Below are positions 1 to 9,300 of a DNA stretch of 64,000 nucleotides, one piece after another; the first letter of the stretch is position 1; each line of letters starts with the position of its first letter. The stretch covers positions 5,518,001 through 5,582,000 of the forward strand of contig NZ_CP154796.1 of the NCBI RefSeq assembly GCF_039566955.1, given 5' to 3'. The translations under genes were made by a program, and so were the position numbers. The stretch comes from Micromonospora sp. DSM 45708. Lineage in GTDB: Bacteria; Actinomycetota; Actinomycetes; Mycobacteriales; Micromonosporaceae. The notes beneath the pieces are model-generated. The model had not been told where the DNA came from. It saw only the letters and a list, made by a program, of their open reading frames with translations, and made no database searches.

Positions 1-1630
1 CGGTACGCACCGCGTGCCGGCTGCCCGCCGGGATCCAGACGACCAGGCGGTAGTCGCGGTGGAACCGGGCCACGTACTCGCGGGCCAGCGTGCTCTTGCC
101 GGCGGCCAGCGGGCCGCGTACCCACACCGGCTGACCGCCCGGGCTCGCGAGCAGCAGGTCCCGCAGCTCGCTCAGCTCACGGTCCCGGCCGAGGAACAGC
201 CGCGGTCGCTCGGGCAGGTGGAACATCTTCCTGGACTGCTCGTCCCGGCCCGGGAAACCCACCCGCCAGGGCCGGTCCAGCGGCGACGGTTTGAGCGCGG
301 CCAGTCCCAGCGCCGCGCGCAGGCGTCGGCGTGCCTCCTGCTCGTCGCAGTCGAAGAGGTCCACCGGCCGACCGGCCGGGGGTGGCCCGGACGGCACGGT
401 ACGCAGCACCAGCAGCTCCGTGCCCGGCCGCCCCGCCACCTCCCCGGTCAACGCGTCGAGCCACGCCTCGTCGTCCTCCTCGACGGCGGGGAGGGCCGCG
501 CGGTGCGCGGTGGGATCCGGGGCGACCGCCAGCACGGTGGCCGGGCCGGGCGCGGCCGGGCCGCGTGGGCGCCAGGGCCGGACCCGGATCTCGAGCTCGG
601 TCAGCTCCGCGCCCAGCCAGTCGGCCCACGGTCGCTGCCGTTCCGGGGTGGCCACGAACACCTCACCGACGTTCTCGGCGAGCGGCCGGCTGAGCCCGAA
701 CCGGTAACGCGCCCGGACCGGCTCCGCCTCCGGCTCGGCCCGTTCCAGCTCACCGTGTGTCAGCAGGCGCAGCAGCTCGCCGTACGCGGTCAGCACCGAC
801 GCGCGGTGCGGGGACTCCTCCAGCAGCGGGGCGAGCGGCTGGCCCTCCGGGCCGCCGGGGATGGCGACCTGCCAGAAGTCCACGCCCAACGCCGGCTCGT
901 CCAGGGCGCCCCGGAAGCTCGACGCCACCTCGTCGGCGTGCCGGACGGCGGCCACCGAGTCGGCGGGGGCCGACTGCGTGGTGGCGGCGATGATCCGGAC
1001 CCCGGCGGGAGCGCTGCGGTGCACCTGACGGGCCACGGCGGCGGCGGCGCCGAGCCGGGGCGCCCGGTAGGGGAAGCAGACGACGAGCGCGTCGCAGAGG
1101 ACCGCCAGCCACTGGGCGACCGTGCCGGAGAAGTCGGCGGGGTCGAGCAGGACGTCGTCGTACTCGATGAACCGCAACTGCCGGCGCAGTTCGCTGCGCA
1201 TCGTCCCGCCCAGGTCACCGCCGATCTCGGTCACCGGCGGCCAGGTCGCCGACTCGGGCACCCACACCACGTCGAGGTGACCGGCGGGGGCGGCGTAGCG
1301 CCGCAGGGTGGGCTGCCCGGTGGTGAACCCGGGCAGCGCGAACATCAGGTCGGTCAGCCCGCGCGGCAGGTGGTCGGTGAGCGGCGACTCACCGCTGTAG
1401 AAGGGGCTCAGGTGCTCGTGCACCCGGACCGCCCCCCGGCCGGCGTCCACCACGAGCACCCGGCGGCCGGCGCGCGCCAGCAGCCATGCCACGTTGCTGG
1501 CCACGTTGGTGCGCCCGGTCAGGCTCTCCGCGGCGACGAAGGCGGTCACCCTGGTCTCGGTCGCCCCCGGCTCGGGCCTCGACGCGGGCGTCCCGCGCAC
1601 CGGGCCGTCCGGGAACCCGTCGATCGTCAT
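1..1630 (-). CDS. FxsT-type TIR/NB-ARC protein of an FxSxx RiPP system (C-terminus beyond window)
   Basis: About 543 codons lie in the window; the C-terminus runs off the left edge. Read on the minus strand, residues 25-55 form a degenerate ParA/MinD-like P-loop (SLTGRTN in place of the usual GKGGVGKT) followed by NVAWLLARAGRRVLVVD. Near residue 320 a TIR-like strand-helix reads VFVATPERQRPWADWL. Near residue 480 comes an FLGRDREL module with a good Walker A, GPLAAGKST, typical of NB-ARC/STAND ATPases. This order (ParA-like, TIR-like, NB-ARC, and then TPRs in known members) matches the FxsT proteins of FxSxx-COOH systems. The TPR part would lie outside the window. The ATG at 1630 overlaps the stop of the upstream peptide gene (ATGA), so the two are translationally coupled. 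The role of FxsT is not established; regulation or sensing is a guess from the STAND architecture. Confidence 0.72.
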   Translation of the reverse strand, partial: MTIDGFPDGPVRGTPASRPEPGATETRVTAFVAAESLTGRTNVASNVAWLLARAGRRVLVVDAGRGAVRVHEHLSPFYSGESPLTDHLPRGLTDLMFALPGFTTGQPTLRRYAAPAGHLDVVWVPESATWPPVTEIGGDLGGTMRSELRRQLRFIEYDDVLLDPADFSGTVAQWLAVLCDALVVCFPYRAPRLGAAAAVARQVHRSAPAGVRIIAATTQSAPADSVAAVRHADEVASSFRGALDEPALGVDFWQVAIPGGPEGQPLAPLLEESPHRASVLTAYGELLRLLTHGELERAEPEAEPVRARYRFGLSRPLAENVGEVFVATPERQRPWADWLGAELTELEIRVRPWRPRGPAAPGPATVLAVAPDPTAHRAALPAVEEDDEAWLDALTGEVAGRPGTELLVLRTVPSGPPPAGRPVDLFDCDEQEARRRLRAALGLAALKPSPLDRPWRVGFPGRDEQSRKMFHLPERPRLFLGRDRELSELRDLLLASPGGQPVWVRGPLAAGKSTLAREYVARFHRDYRLVVWIPAGSRHAVRT

Positions 1631-1872
1631 GCCGTCCCCCCGTCGGACCCGGTGTCGGGTGCCGCCCACCGCCGCCGCGCGCCCGGATTGTCGGACTGGT
1701 TGCCGAACCAGAGGAACTCGGCGGTCGGGTCGCCGGTCTCGTCGATCAGCCGCCGCAGCGAACGGTGCAACTGCCCGCGCGGGATGGCGTCGAGGTCGGC
1801 CGGGTCGAGTTCCGCGACGTCGAGCAGTTGGGATATCAGTGCCCGGTCGCCACCACTCACCCGATCCGACAT
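1627..1872 (-). CDS. FxsA-like candidate RiPP precursor peptide, 81 aa, with extended tail
   Basis: Small acidic protein. Residues 12-50 (SQLLDVAELDPADLDAIP, then RGQLHRSLRRL) look like the leader of FxsA peptides of FxSxx-COOH systems. Where classical FxsA ends in Phe-x-Ser-x-x-COOH, this one reads EFLWFGNQS at residues 52-60 and continues for 21 residues to GSDGGTA. The Phe-Gly-Asn in it fits the aromatic-x-Asn pattern of three-residue cyclophane RiPPs. The ATG at 1872 was chosen because no in-frame ATG lies just upstream; AAGG sits about 11 nt before it. The stop overlaps the start of the FxsT-type gene by 4 nt, and a divergent HExxH peptide-modification gene lies on the other side. Assignment as a precursor is inference from context and leader resemblance. 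It could instead be a non-modified accessory protein. Confidence 0.55.
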   Translation of the reverse strand: MSDRVSGGDRALISQLLDVAELDPADLDAIPRGQLHRSLRRLIDETGDPTAEFLWFGNQSDNPGARRRWAAPDTGSDGGTA

Positions 1873-2008
1873 CTCCGGCCCAACCTTCGATCCATCGACA
1901 CCACCACTCCGCACGGCACAGCCAGCGTTCCGGCAGTAACATATCGTAGCCTTCATCGATGTCCACCGTCGTCGCGGTGGGCCGCCGACTGGTCTGGGGA
2001 GGCCGCGC
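1873..2008. promoter_or_regulatory. Divergent promoter region of the FxsA-like and HExxH genes
   Basis: 136 bp between divergent starts. It contains the only AT-rich patch of the locus (about 1936-1972). On the minus strand this holds a TACGAT-like -10 candidate. On the plus strand GGGGAGG at 1996-2002 is a strong ribosome binding site 6 nt before the ATG at 2009. No clear operator was seen. Confidence 0.4.
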
Positions 2009-3388
2009 ATGCGGACGGGCCGGTTCGAGATGCCCGTCGGCACGTTCCGGGCGATCGCCCGGGGAGGTGGTGGCCGGGCGGCGGTCCGGCGGTTGCTGGC
2101 GGTGCCGGTGAGCCGTAACCTGCTCGCGCTGCGCTCGGCCGTGATGCTCGCCACGGACCTCGGGCACCCGCACGCGCCGCTGGTCAACCACGCCTGGGAG
2201 CTCCTCGGCGAGCTGCGGCGGTCGGCTCCGGCGCCCACCCGCGCGGTGCTCGGCTACCCCACCGTGAGCGTCTGGGCGGCGGGCACGCTGCGGGCCCTGG
2301 GGCACGGCGACCGGGGGTCCGTCGACGACCCGGCGACGCTGGGCGCGGTGGTGGCCGCGGTGGCGCTGCGTGCCGGTGCGCGGGCCCGTGTCAGCTTCCC
2401 GACAAGCCCCTCCGGCGCGGTGGCGGTGACGCTGCCCGGCCTGGGACTCGTCCACCGAGGGCCGGGCGGCGGGGCCGGCCTGGCGGAGCTGACCGTGGAC
2501 GGGGCGCGCGGCACGCTGACGCTCGACGGCGTGCCGGTGACCGGTCCGGGACCGTGCCCGCGGGCGACCGGCGGCGGCCCGGCGCCGGTCTGGCACCCCG
2601 TGCCCCGGCTACGGGCCCACGGGCACGGCCCACGGCTGCACCTGGACGACCTCTGGTCGCTGGCCCACCCCGCCGCGGTCGCGCCGGTCGACGCGACCCG
2701 GGCCGCCCGTTGGGCGACCCGGCTGTCCCCCGGCTGGCGGCTGCTGGCCATCCGGCACCGGCGGGCCGCCGCCGAGCTGACCGAGGCGATCTCCATGGTG
2801 ATGCCGCTGGCCCGGGACGCGGCCGGCCGGCCCTGGGCGGCGGTGGCAAGCGGGGGTACGCCCGACGAGCTGACCGCCCCGCTGATCAGCGGGACGTTCC
2901 CCGTCGCGGTGGGATGCGTCGCCCTGTCCGACGGCCCCGGCGCGGCCGGCCCGATCGCCGCGGCCCTCGTGCACGAGCTGGCGCACAACAAGCTGGCCGC
3001 GCTGGACCACCTCTTCCCGCTCGTCGAGGCGGCGGAGCCGGCCCGCCACCCGGCGCCGTGGCGGGCCGGCGCCCGTCCGCTGCCGGCGCTCGTGCAGGGC
3101 CTCTACGCCCACGTGGCGGTCGGCGAGTTCTGGCGTCGGGAACGGCACTTCGGCACGACCACCGGCCGTCACCTGGCGCACGCCGAGTTCGCCCGGCTCC
3201 GGGGGGCCTGCCGGGAGGTGACCGACCTGCTCCGGACCGCCGACGGGCTGACCGGGTGCGGACGGCTGCTGGTCGACCAGCTCGACGACGTGGTCGACGG
3301 CTGGTCCGGCCGACGGGCCGGGCCGACCGTCACGGGTCGGACCGGGCGACGCCGACTGCCCCGCCCGGCCCCGCCGGTCAGCCCTTGA
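2009..3388 (+). CDS. Stand-alone HExxH-motif putative peptide-modification enzyme (aKG-HExxH beta-hydroxylase type)
   Basis: 459 residues. The motif HELAH at residues 322-326, in the setting ALVHELAHNKLAALDHLF, is that of the HEXXH-domain proteins that accompany FxSxx-COOH systems, either alone or fused to the radical SAM enzyme FxsB. NCBI now names this family aKG-HExxH-type peptide beta-hydroxylase, so an iron/2-oxoglutarate hydroxylation of a peptide side chain is the expected reaction. The N-terminal third (leucine/alanine-rich helices ending in a WELL segment and a region around residues 80-100) also matches the family layout. The start is fixed by GGGGAGG 6 nt upstream. It is divergent from the FxsA-like peptide, its likely substrate. 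Its end overlaps the convergent acyl-CoA dehydrogenase gene by 11 bp. Family assignment is good; the actual substrate is inferred. Confidence 0.72.
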   Translation: MRTGRFEMPVGTFRAIARGGGGRAAVRRLLAVPVSRNLLALRSAVMLATDLGHPHAPLVNHAWELLGELRRSAPAPTRAVLGYPTVSVWAAGTLRALGHGDRGSVDDPATLGAVVAAVALRAGARARVSFPTSPSGAVAVTLPGLGLVHRGPGGGAGLAELTVDGARGTLTLDGVPVTGPGPCPRATGGGPAPVWHPVPRLRAHGHGPRLHLDDLWSLAHPAAVAPVDATRAARWATRLSPGWRLLAIRHRRAAAELTEAISMVMPLARDAAGRPWAAVASGGTPDELTAPLISGTFPVAVGCVALSDGPGAAGPIAAALVHELAHNKLAALDHLFPLVEAAEPARHPAPWRAGARPLPALVQGLYAHVAVGEFWRRERHFGTTTGRHLAHAEFARLRGACREVTDLLRTADGLTGCGRLLVDQLDDVVDGWSGRRAGPTVTGRTGRRRLPRPAPPVSP

Positions 3389-4541
3389 GGAGCTGACGGG
3401 CCATGACGATGCGCTGCACCTGGTTGGTGCCCTCGTAGATCTGAGTGATCTTGGCGTCCCGCATCATCCGCTCGACCGGGTAGTCCCGGGTGTAGCCGTA
3501 GCCGCCGAGCAACTGGACCGCGTCGGTGGTGATCTCCATGGCGGCGTCCGAGGCGAAGCACTTCGCGGCGGCGCCGAAATAGGTGAGGTCCGCGTCGCCC
3601 CGCTCGGACTTGCCGGCGGCGGCGTACGTGAGCTGCCGGGCCGCCTCCAGCTTCATGCCCATGTCGGCGAGCATGAACTGGATGCCCTGGAACTCCGCGA
3701 TCGCCTTGCCGAACTGCTTGCGCTCCTGGACGTAGCCCTTGGCGTAGTCGAGCGCGCCCTGCGCGATGCCGATCGCCTGGGCGGCGATGGTGACCCGGGT
3801 GTGGTCAAGCGTCTTCATCGCGGTGGCGAAGCCGGTGCCCTCGGCGCCGATCATGCGGTCGGCCGGGATCCGGACGTTGTCGAGGTAGACCTCGCGGGTC
3901 GGCGAACCCTTGATGCCGAGCTTCTTCTCCGGGGCGCCGAAGCTCACCCCCGGGTCGGACTTCTCCACCACGAACGCCGAGATGCCCCTCGACCGGGCCG
4001 TGGGGTCGGTCACCGCGAAGACGGTGTAGTACTCGGAGACGCCCGCGTTGGTGATCCACCGCTTCACGCCGTTGAGCACCCAGTGGTCGCCGTCACGCAC
4101 CGCCCTGGTGGTCATCGACGCCGCGTCACTGCCCGCCTCCGGCTCGGAGAGGCAGTAGGAGAACATCGCGTCACCCGAGGCCACCGGCGTCAGGTACGTC
4201 CGCTTCAGCTCCTCGGAGCCGGCCAGCAGCAGCGGCATGGTGCCGAGCTTGTTGACGGCCGGGATCAGCGAGGACGAGGCGCACGCCCGCGCCACCTCCT
4301 CGATCACGATGGCCGTGGCCAGCGCGTCCGCGCCGGCGCCGCCGTACTCGACGGGGACGTGCGGGGCGTGGAAGTCGGCCGCCCGCAGGGCGTCGTAGGA
4401 CGCCTTGGGAAACTCACCTGTCTCATCCGCCTCAGCGGCGTGCGGCGCCACCTTGGCCGCACAGACCTCACGGACCGCCTCCCGGATCGCCTCGTGCTCC
4501 TCCGGCAACCGGTAGACGTCGAACGACTGCTCTGCGGCCAT
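3378..4541 (-). CDS. Acyl-CoA dehydrogenase (FadE25-like)
   Basis: 387 residues, normal length for the family. It catalyses FAD-dependent alpha,beta-dehydrogenation of acyl-CoA, passing electrons to ETF. Visible signatures are the FAD/substrate-binding segment YCLSEPEAGSDAAS near residue 135, the WITNAG segment near 165, and the C-terminal QLLGGYGYTRDYPVERMMRD block. The catalytic glutamate lies in IYEGTNQVQR (E370). The ATG at 4541 is preceded by GGGGAGG at 7 nt. Substrate chain length cannot be told from sequence. The gene stands alone and is convergent with the HExxH gene; the 247-bp gap to the divergent sugar dehydrogenase holds both promoters. Confidence 0.93.
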   Translation of the reverse strand: MAAEQSFDVYRLPEEHEAIREAVREVCAAKVAPHAAEADETGEFPKASYDALRAADFHAPHVPVEYGGAGADALATAIVIEEVARACASSSLIPAVNKLGTMPLLLAGSEELKRTYLTPVASGDAMFSYCLSEPEAGSDAASMTTRAVRDGDHWVLNGVKRWITNAGVSEYYTVFAVTDPTARSRGISAFVVEKSDPGVSFGAPEKKLGIKGSPTREVYLDNVRIPADRMIGAEGTGFATAMKTLDHTRVTIAAQAIGIAQGALDYAKGYVQERKQFGKAIAEFQGIQFMLADMGMKLEAARQLTYAAAGKSERGDADLTYFGAAAKCFASDAAMEITTDAVQLLGGYGYTRDYPVERMMRDAKITQIYEGTNQVQRIVMARQLLKG

Positions 4542-4788
4542 GTCGGCCCTCCCCTTCCACCGCTATCATGCGCAGTCCGTACCGCCCGGGGGCCGCCGAC
4601 TGCCGCACACTGAAGAATAGCCACCGGGCCTCGACCGGACCTTACCGGCGGGTAGGCTCGCGCCCGGGCGGCGGCAACCCGACCCACTACCCTCACACCA
4701 GAATCAGTTTCCCTCGGTGCCCGGCCTAGGCGCCCCCAGCCGAACGCGACGCGAGGATGCGCCGCCAGTGCGAGCGGAGAAAACAGGC

Positions 4789-6216
4789 GTGACGATCCCG
4801 TACCCGAACTCCCAGCCGATGCCCGCCATCGCCGCGGTGACCCCGCCCTCCGGCGCGGCCCGGCCCCGGGTGACCTTCCTCGGCACCGGTTACCTCGGCG
4901 CGACGTACGCCATCTGCTACGCCGAGCTGGGCTACGAGGTGCTCGGCTTCGACGTCGACGCCGACAAGATCGCCAAGCTGAACGCCGGCGAGGTGCCGAT
5001 CCACGAACCCGGCCTCGACGAGCTGCTCCGGCGCAACCTGGCCGCCGGCCGGCTGCGGTTCAGCACCGACATCCAGGAGACCGCCGACTTCGGCGACGTG
5101 CACTTCATCTGCGTCGGCACCCCGCAGCGGGCCGACGGCATGGGCGCCGACCTGTCGTACGTCGAGGCGTCGGTGACCAGCCTGGCCCAGCACCTGACCC
5201 GCAAGGCGCTGATCGTCGGCAAGTCCACCGTGCCGGTCGGCACCGCCGAGTGGGTGGAGCAGTTGGTCGGCAAGCACACGCCGGTCGACCTGGGTGTCGA
5301 GGTGGCGTGGAGCCCCGAGTTCCTCCAGGAGGGCTTCGCCGTCGACGACGTGCTGCGCCCCAACCGGATCGTGGTCGGCGTCAAGAGCGAGTGGGCCAAC
5401 GGCATGCTCTTCGCCGCCCACAAGGGCGTCTTCGACCTGGCCGCCACCGAGGACCGCGAGGTGCCCCTGGTGGTCACCGACTTCGCCACCGCCGAGCTGG
5501 TCAAGGTCGCCGCCAACGCGTTCCTGGCCACCAAGATCTCCTTCATCAACGCGATGGCCGAGGTCTGCGAGGCCGCCGGCGGCGACGTCACCCAGCTCGC
5601 CCGCTCGATCGGGTACGACCCGCGCATCGGCAACCGCTTCCTCCAGGCCGGCCTCGGCTTCGGCGGCGCGTGCCTGCCCAAGGACATCCGCGCCTTCCAG
5701 GCCCGCGCCCAGGAGCTGGGTGCCGGCGAGGCGCTGCGCTTCCTGCACGAGGTCGACCTGATCAACCTGCGTCGGCGTACCCGGGTGGTGCAGCTCGCCG
5801 CCGAACTGCTCGGCCGCCGCTCCGGGCCGGCCGGCCCGGACCTCTCCGGCACCCGCGTCGCGGTGCTCGGCGCGACGTTCAAGCCCAACACCGACGACGT
5901 ACGCGACGCCCCCGCCCTCGCGGTGGCCGCGCTGCTCGGCAAGGCCGGCGCCGACGTGCACGTCTTCGACCCGCAGGGGATCGAGAACGCGCGCCGCGCG
6001 GTTCCCGGCCTGGCCTACGAGGAGACCATGAACGACGCCGTCCAGGGCGCCGACCTGGTCTGCGTGCTCACCGAGTGGGCCGAGTTCCGCAACGCCGACC
6101 CGGTGGCCCTGGGCGAGCTGGCCAACGGCCGGCGGGTCGTCGACGGGCGCAACTGCCTCGATTCGACACTGTGGACGCAGGCCGGCTGGGAGTACCGCGG
6201 CCTGGGCCGTCCCTGA
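4789..6216 (+). CDS. UDP-glucose/GDP-mannose dehydrogenase family protein (UDP-glucose 6-dehydrogenase)
   Basis: 475 residues from the GTG at 4789, which has GGAG 9 nt upstream; an ATG at 4819 lacks a ribosome site. It oxidises a nucleotide sugar C6 alcohol to the carboxylate in two NAD-dependent steps. The N-terminal Rossmann motif VTFLGTGYLGATYA, the STVPVGT segment, the catalytic cysteine in GFGGACLPKDI, and the C-terminal VAVLGATFKPNTDDVRDAPA domain are all intact. UDP-glucose is the most likely substrate, giving UDP-glucuronate for cell-surface polymers. GDP-mannose cannot be excluded by eye. No glycosyltransferase neighbours are present. A strong terminator follows. Confidence 0.9.
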   Translation: MTIPYPNSQPMPAIAAVTPPSGAARPRVTFLGTGYLGATYAICYAELGYEVLGFDVDADKIAKLNAGEVPIHEPGLDELLRRNLAAGRLRFSTDIQETADFGDVHFICVGTPQRADGMGADLSYVEASVTSLAQHLTRKALIVGKSTVPVGTAEWVEQLVGKHTPVDLGVEVAWSPEFLQEGFAVDDVLRPNRIVVGVKSEWANGMLFAAHKGVFDLAATEDREVPLVVTDFATAELVKVAANAFLATKISFINAMAEVCEAAGGDVTQLARSIGYDPRIGNRFLQAGLGFGGACLPKDIRAFQARAQELGAGEALRFLHEVDLINLRRRTRVVQLAAELLGRRSGPAGPDLSGTRVAVLGATFKPNTDDVRDAPALAVAALLGKAGADVHVFDPQGIENARRAVPGLAYEETMNDAVQGADLVCVLTEWAEFRNADPVALGELANGRRVVDGRNCLDSTLWTQAGWEYRGLGRP

Positions 6217-6231
6217 CCGATCGACACCGGG

Positions 6232-6275
6232 CCGGGCGGCCGGGGAGCAGCTTCCCCGGCCGCCCGGTCCTTTTT
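6232..6275 (+). terminator. Intrinsic terminator after the sugar dehydrogenase
   Basis: A perfect 15-bp GC stem (6232-6246 with 6253-6267) has a 6-nt loop and is followed by CC and five T residues (6271-6275). It separates the dehydrogenase from the giant membrane protein gene. Confidence 0.9.
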
Positions 6276-6378
6276 GTTGTCCGGAACGCGCCGGCAACTG
6301 TCGAAATCCCGGCCCGGTCAAGGCATGCTGCCTCTGGGAGGTCCACAGTGCGAGGGCACAGGCGGACGGGAGACGGTC

Positions 6379-9300
6379 GTGGAGAGCTTCAGGTGCGCCT
6401 CGTGCGGGCGGGAGATCAAGCCCGCCGCCGTCTGTCCGCACTGCGGCGCGGAACAGCCCCAGTGGGCCGAACACCTGGCCGACATCGAGCGGTCGATCGC
6501 CGAGATGAAGGCCCGGGACGCCGAGATCGCCCGTGAGCAACGGCAGATCGCCGCCAAGATGCAGGCCGCCCTCTTCCAACGCGACATCCTGGCGCACGCC
6601 GGTGAGGAGCGCGTCAAGCAGGCCACCCGGCCCCGGCGGGTGCTGCGCCGGCGGCCCGGCCGCCGGCCGCCCACCGCCGCCACCGGCGCGCCGCCCCGGG
6701 TGCCCCGCCAGGGCACCCCGCCGCCCGTGCCGGAGGACCTTCCCCCGTCGCCGCCCCGCGGCCGGCCGCAGTGGCTCGACGCGGACGACCCGGAGCACCC
6801 GCCGGAGGCGTCCTCGCGCGAGGTGCAGAACATCCCGCTCGGGCTGGGCGCGCTGCTGCTCGGCGTCGCGGCGGTGGTCTTCGCGGCGGTCGCCACCAGC
6901 TCGATGGACGCGCTGGCCCGGCTCGGCGTGCTGCTGGTCGCGACCGTGCTGATGCTGCTCGCCCCGCCGGTGCTGGCCCGGCGCGGGCTCACCTCGACCG
7001 CCGAGACGATCGCCGCGGTCGGGCTGCTGCTGGTGCCGCTGGCCGGGTACGCGGTCTGGGCCGTGGACCGGATCGGCGGCGGCACCTCGGGCGCCGCGTT
7101 CGCCGGCGCGATCTTCCTGGTCACCACCGTGGTCGCGGTCGGGTACGCGTACGGCACCGGGCTGCGCGCGCCCCGCTTCGCCACCGTGCTGGCCGCCCAA
7201 CCGGTGCTGCCGCTGCTGGCGTACGAGCGGGTGACCGGGCCGACCGGCTGGGCGCTGGTGCTCACCGTGGTGGCCGTGCTGGACCTGGCACTGGCCCGGT
7301 CCGCGGTGGTGCGCGAACGGCCGGTCCGGGCGGACCTGCCCCGCACCGCCCCGCCGGCACCCGCCCCGGCCCGGGAACGCGCCGACGACGACCGGCCCGA
7401 GTCGGCGCCGGAGGAGTCCGCGGAGGTGCTCGGCGGCGAGTCGCCGGCCGGTCCGGCCACCGCCGCGCCGGCCCGGCCGGTGCCGTGGCTGCGCGAGCTG
7501 ACCTGGCTGCTGCACGGCGCGGCGGTGGCGCTCGCCCTGGCGTACGCGGTCACCGCCCTGCTGCGCGCCACCACCGTGCCGGCCGCCGCCGGCGCGGGCA
7601 CGGTGGTGCTGCTCGCCGCGCTGACGGCGTTGGCCGGCACGCTGGTGCTGCGCCGGCCGCCGCTGCCCGACGTGGGCGCCGGCATCCTCACGCTCGCGGT
7701 CATCGGCGCGCTCGGCCGGGTCGCCTCGGTGGCGCTGCCCGGCCGGTCCCTGCTGCTGATCGCCGCGGTCATCGCGCTCACCGGGCTCGCCGTGCGGGCC
7801 ATGCCGGAGACGGCCCGCCGGGGCCCGCAGCTCGCCTCCGCGGTGGCGTTGACGGTCAGCGGCGTGGTGGTCGCCGGGGGCGCGCTGCGCGCCGGGCTGG
7901 CCCCGGTCCGGGCGGCGCTGCCCGCCTGGTCCGCCGACCTGAGCGGCTGGCACGCCGAGCTGGCCCGGGCGGTCGGCGCGACCGGCTGGCAGCTCGCCGC
8001 CAGCGCCCTGCTGCTCACCGTCGCCGCCGTGGTCGCGCTGCCCACCACGATCCGGCGCGAGTTCGCGGTGGTCGGCGCCGCGCTCACCGCGCTCGCCGTG
8101 CCGGCCTCGCTCGGTCTGGGCTGGGCGACGGCCTGCTGGCCGATGCTGCTGACCGCCGTCGCCATCGGGGTGCTCGGGCTCACCGCCGGCACGGAACGGG
8201 CCGCGGTGGTGCACGCGGTGACCGCGGCCGGGCTGGGGCTGACCGGTGCCGGCGCCGCGCTCGCCCGACCCGCGCTCACCGCCGCCGCGCTGACCGTGCT
8301 CTTCCTGGCCGGGGCGCTGGTCTCGCTCGCGCCCCGGGTCCGGATCGCCGCCGCCGCGACGGACACGGTCTGCGCCTGGGCGGCCGGTGGCGCGGCGTTC
8401 GCCCTGCCCGGCGCGGTGGCCGCGTTCGTCGCCGCCACCGTGCCGACCCCGCCGGCGCCCACCCCGGCCAACCTGCGCGAGATCACCGTTCCGATCCTCG
8501 CGGCGAGCTTCCTCGGCGTCTGCGTGACGCTCGCCTACGCCGCCCTGGTCCAGGTGGCGCAGCGGCAGCTGAGCATGCCGCACGCGCTCGGCACCGTGCT
8601 CGGCGCAGTAGCCGTCGCCGCCGCCGGGTTCTTCGCGCCCGGCGCCACCTCGGCGGACGCCTGGGTGGGCGGCCTGCTGCTGATCGCCGCCGGGCTGCTG
8701 GCGGCGGCGCCGCGGATCGACGCCCGACGCCGCGCCGACATGTCGCTCGACGGCTCCGACCTGGCGCTCGCCGCCACCACGGTGGCGCTGGTCGCCACGT
8801 TGGTGCGGATCGCCGCCGTGCTCGCGCCGGGCGGCCAACTCATGGTGGCCGCCGCGCTGGTGCTGGTGGTGGCCGTCGCGGCCCGGGCACTGCCGGAGGA
8901 GTGGCGGCGCGGCCCGATCCTCGGCATCGCCGCCGGCGGCACCCTGATCGGTCTGGTCGCCGCCTGGAGCGCGCTGCGCGGCGGGGTCGGCGTGCTGGCC
9001 ACCCCCGGTCCGATCTGGGCCGGGGACCTGAGCGGCTGGCCGGCCGCGCCGACCGGCGGGACGACCTGGCAGGCACCGGTCGCGCTGGCGCTGCTGGCGG
9101 TGACCGCCGCCGTCCTGCTGCCGCCGCCCTGGAAGTACGACGTCTCGGGCGGGTGCGCGGTGCTCGCCACCGTGGGCGCGCCGGCCGCGTTCGACCTGCC
9201 GTGGTGGTCACCGGTGCTGGTCGGCGCCATGGTGGCCACGGTCTACGGGATGGCGGCGGTGGCCTCGGCGGACCCGAGGGCCGCGCTGTCCCGGGCCACG

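Noticed and set aside
14..1939. A 641-codon plus-strand open frame
   Set aside because: It is antisense to the FxsT-type and FxsA-like genes, which have real motifs (Walker A, TIR strand). The plus-strand product is low-complexity.
4726..8838. A 1370-codon minus-strand open frame
   Set aside because: It lies antisense to two well-supported genes (sugar dehydrogenase and the giant membrane protein). Its composition (Gly/Arg/Gln-rich, no domains) is what GC-rich DNA gives in the wrong frame.
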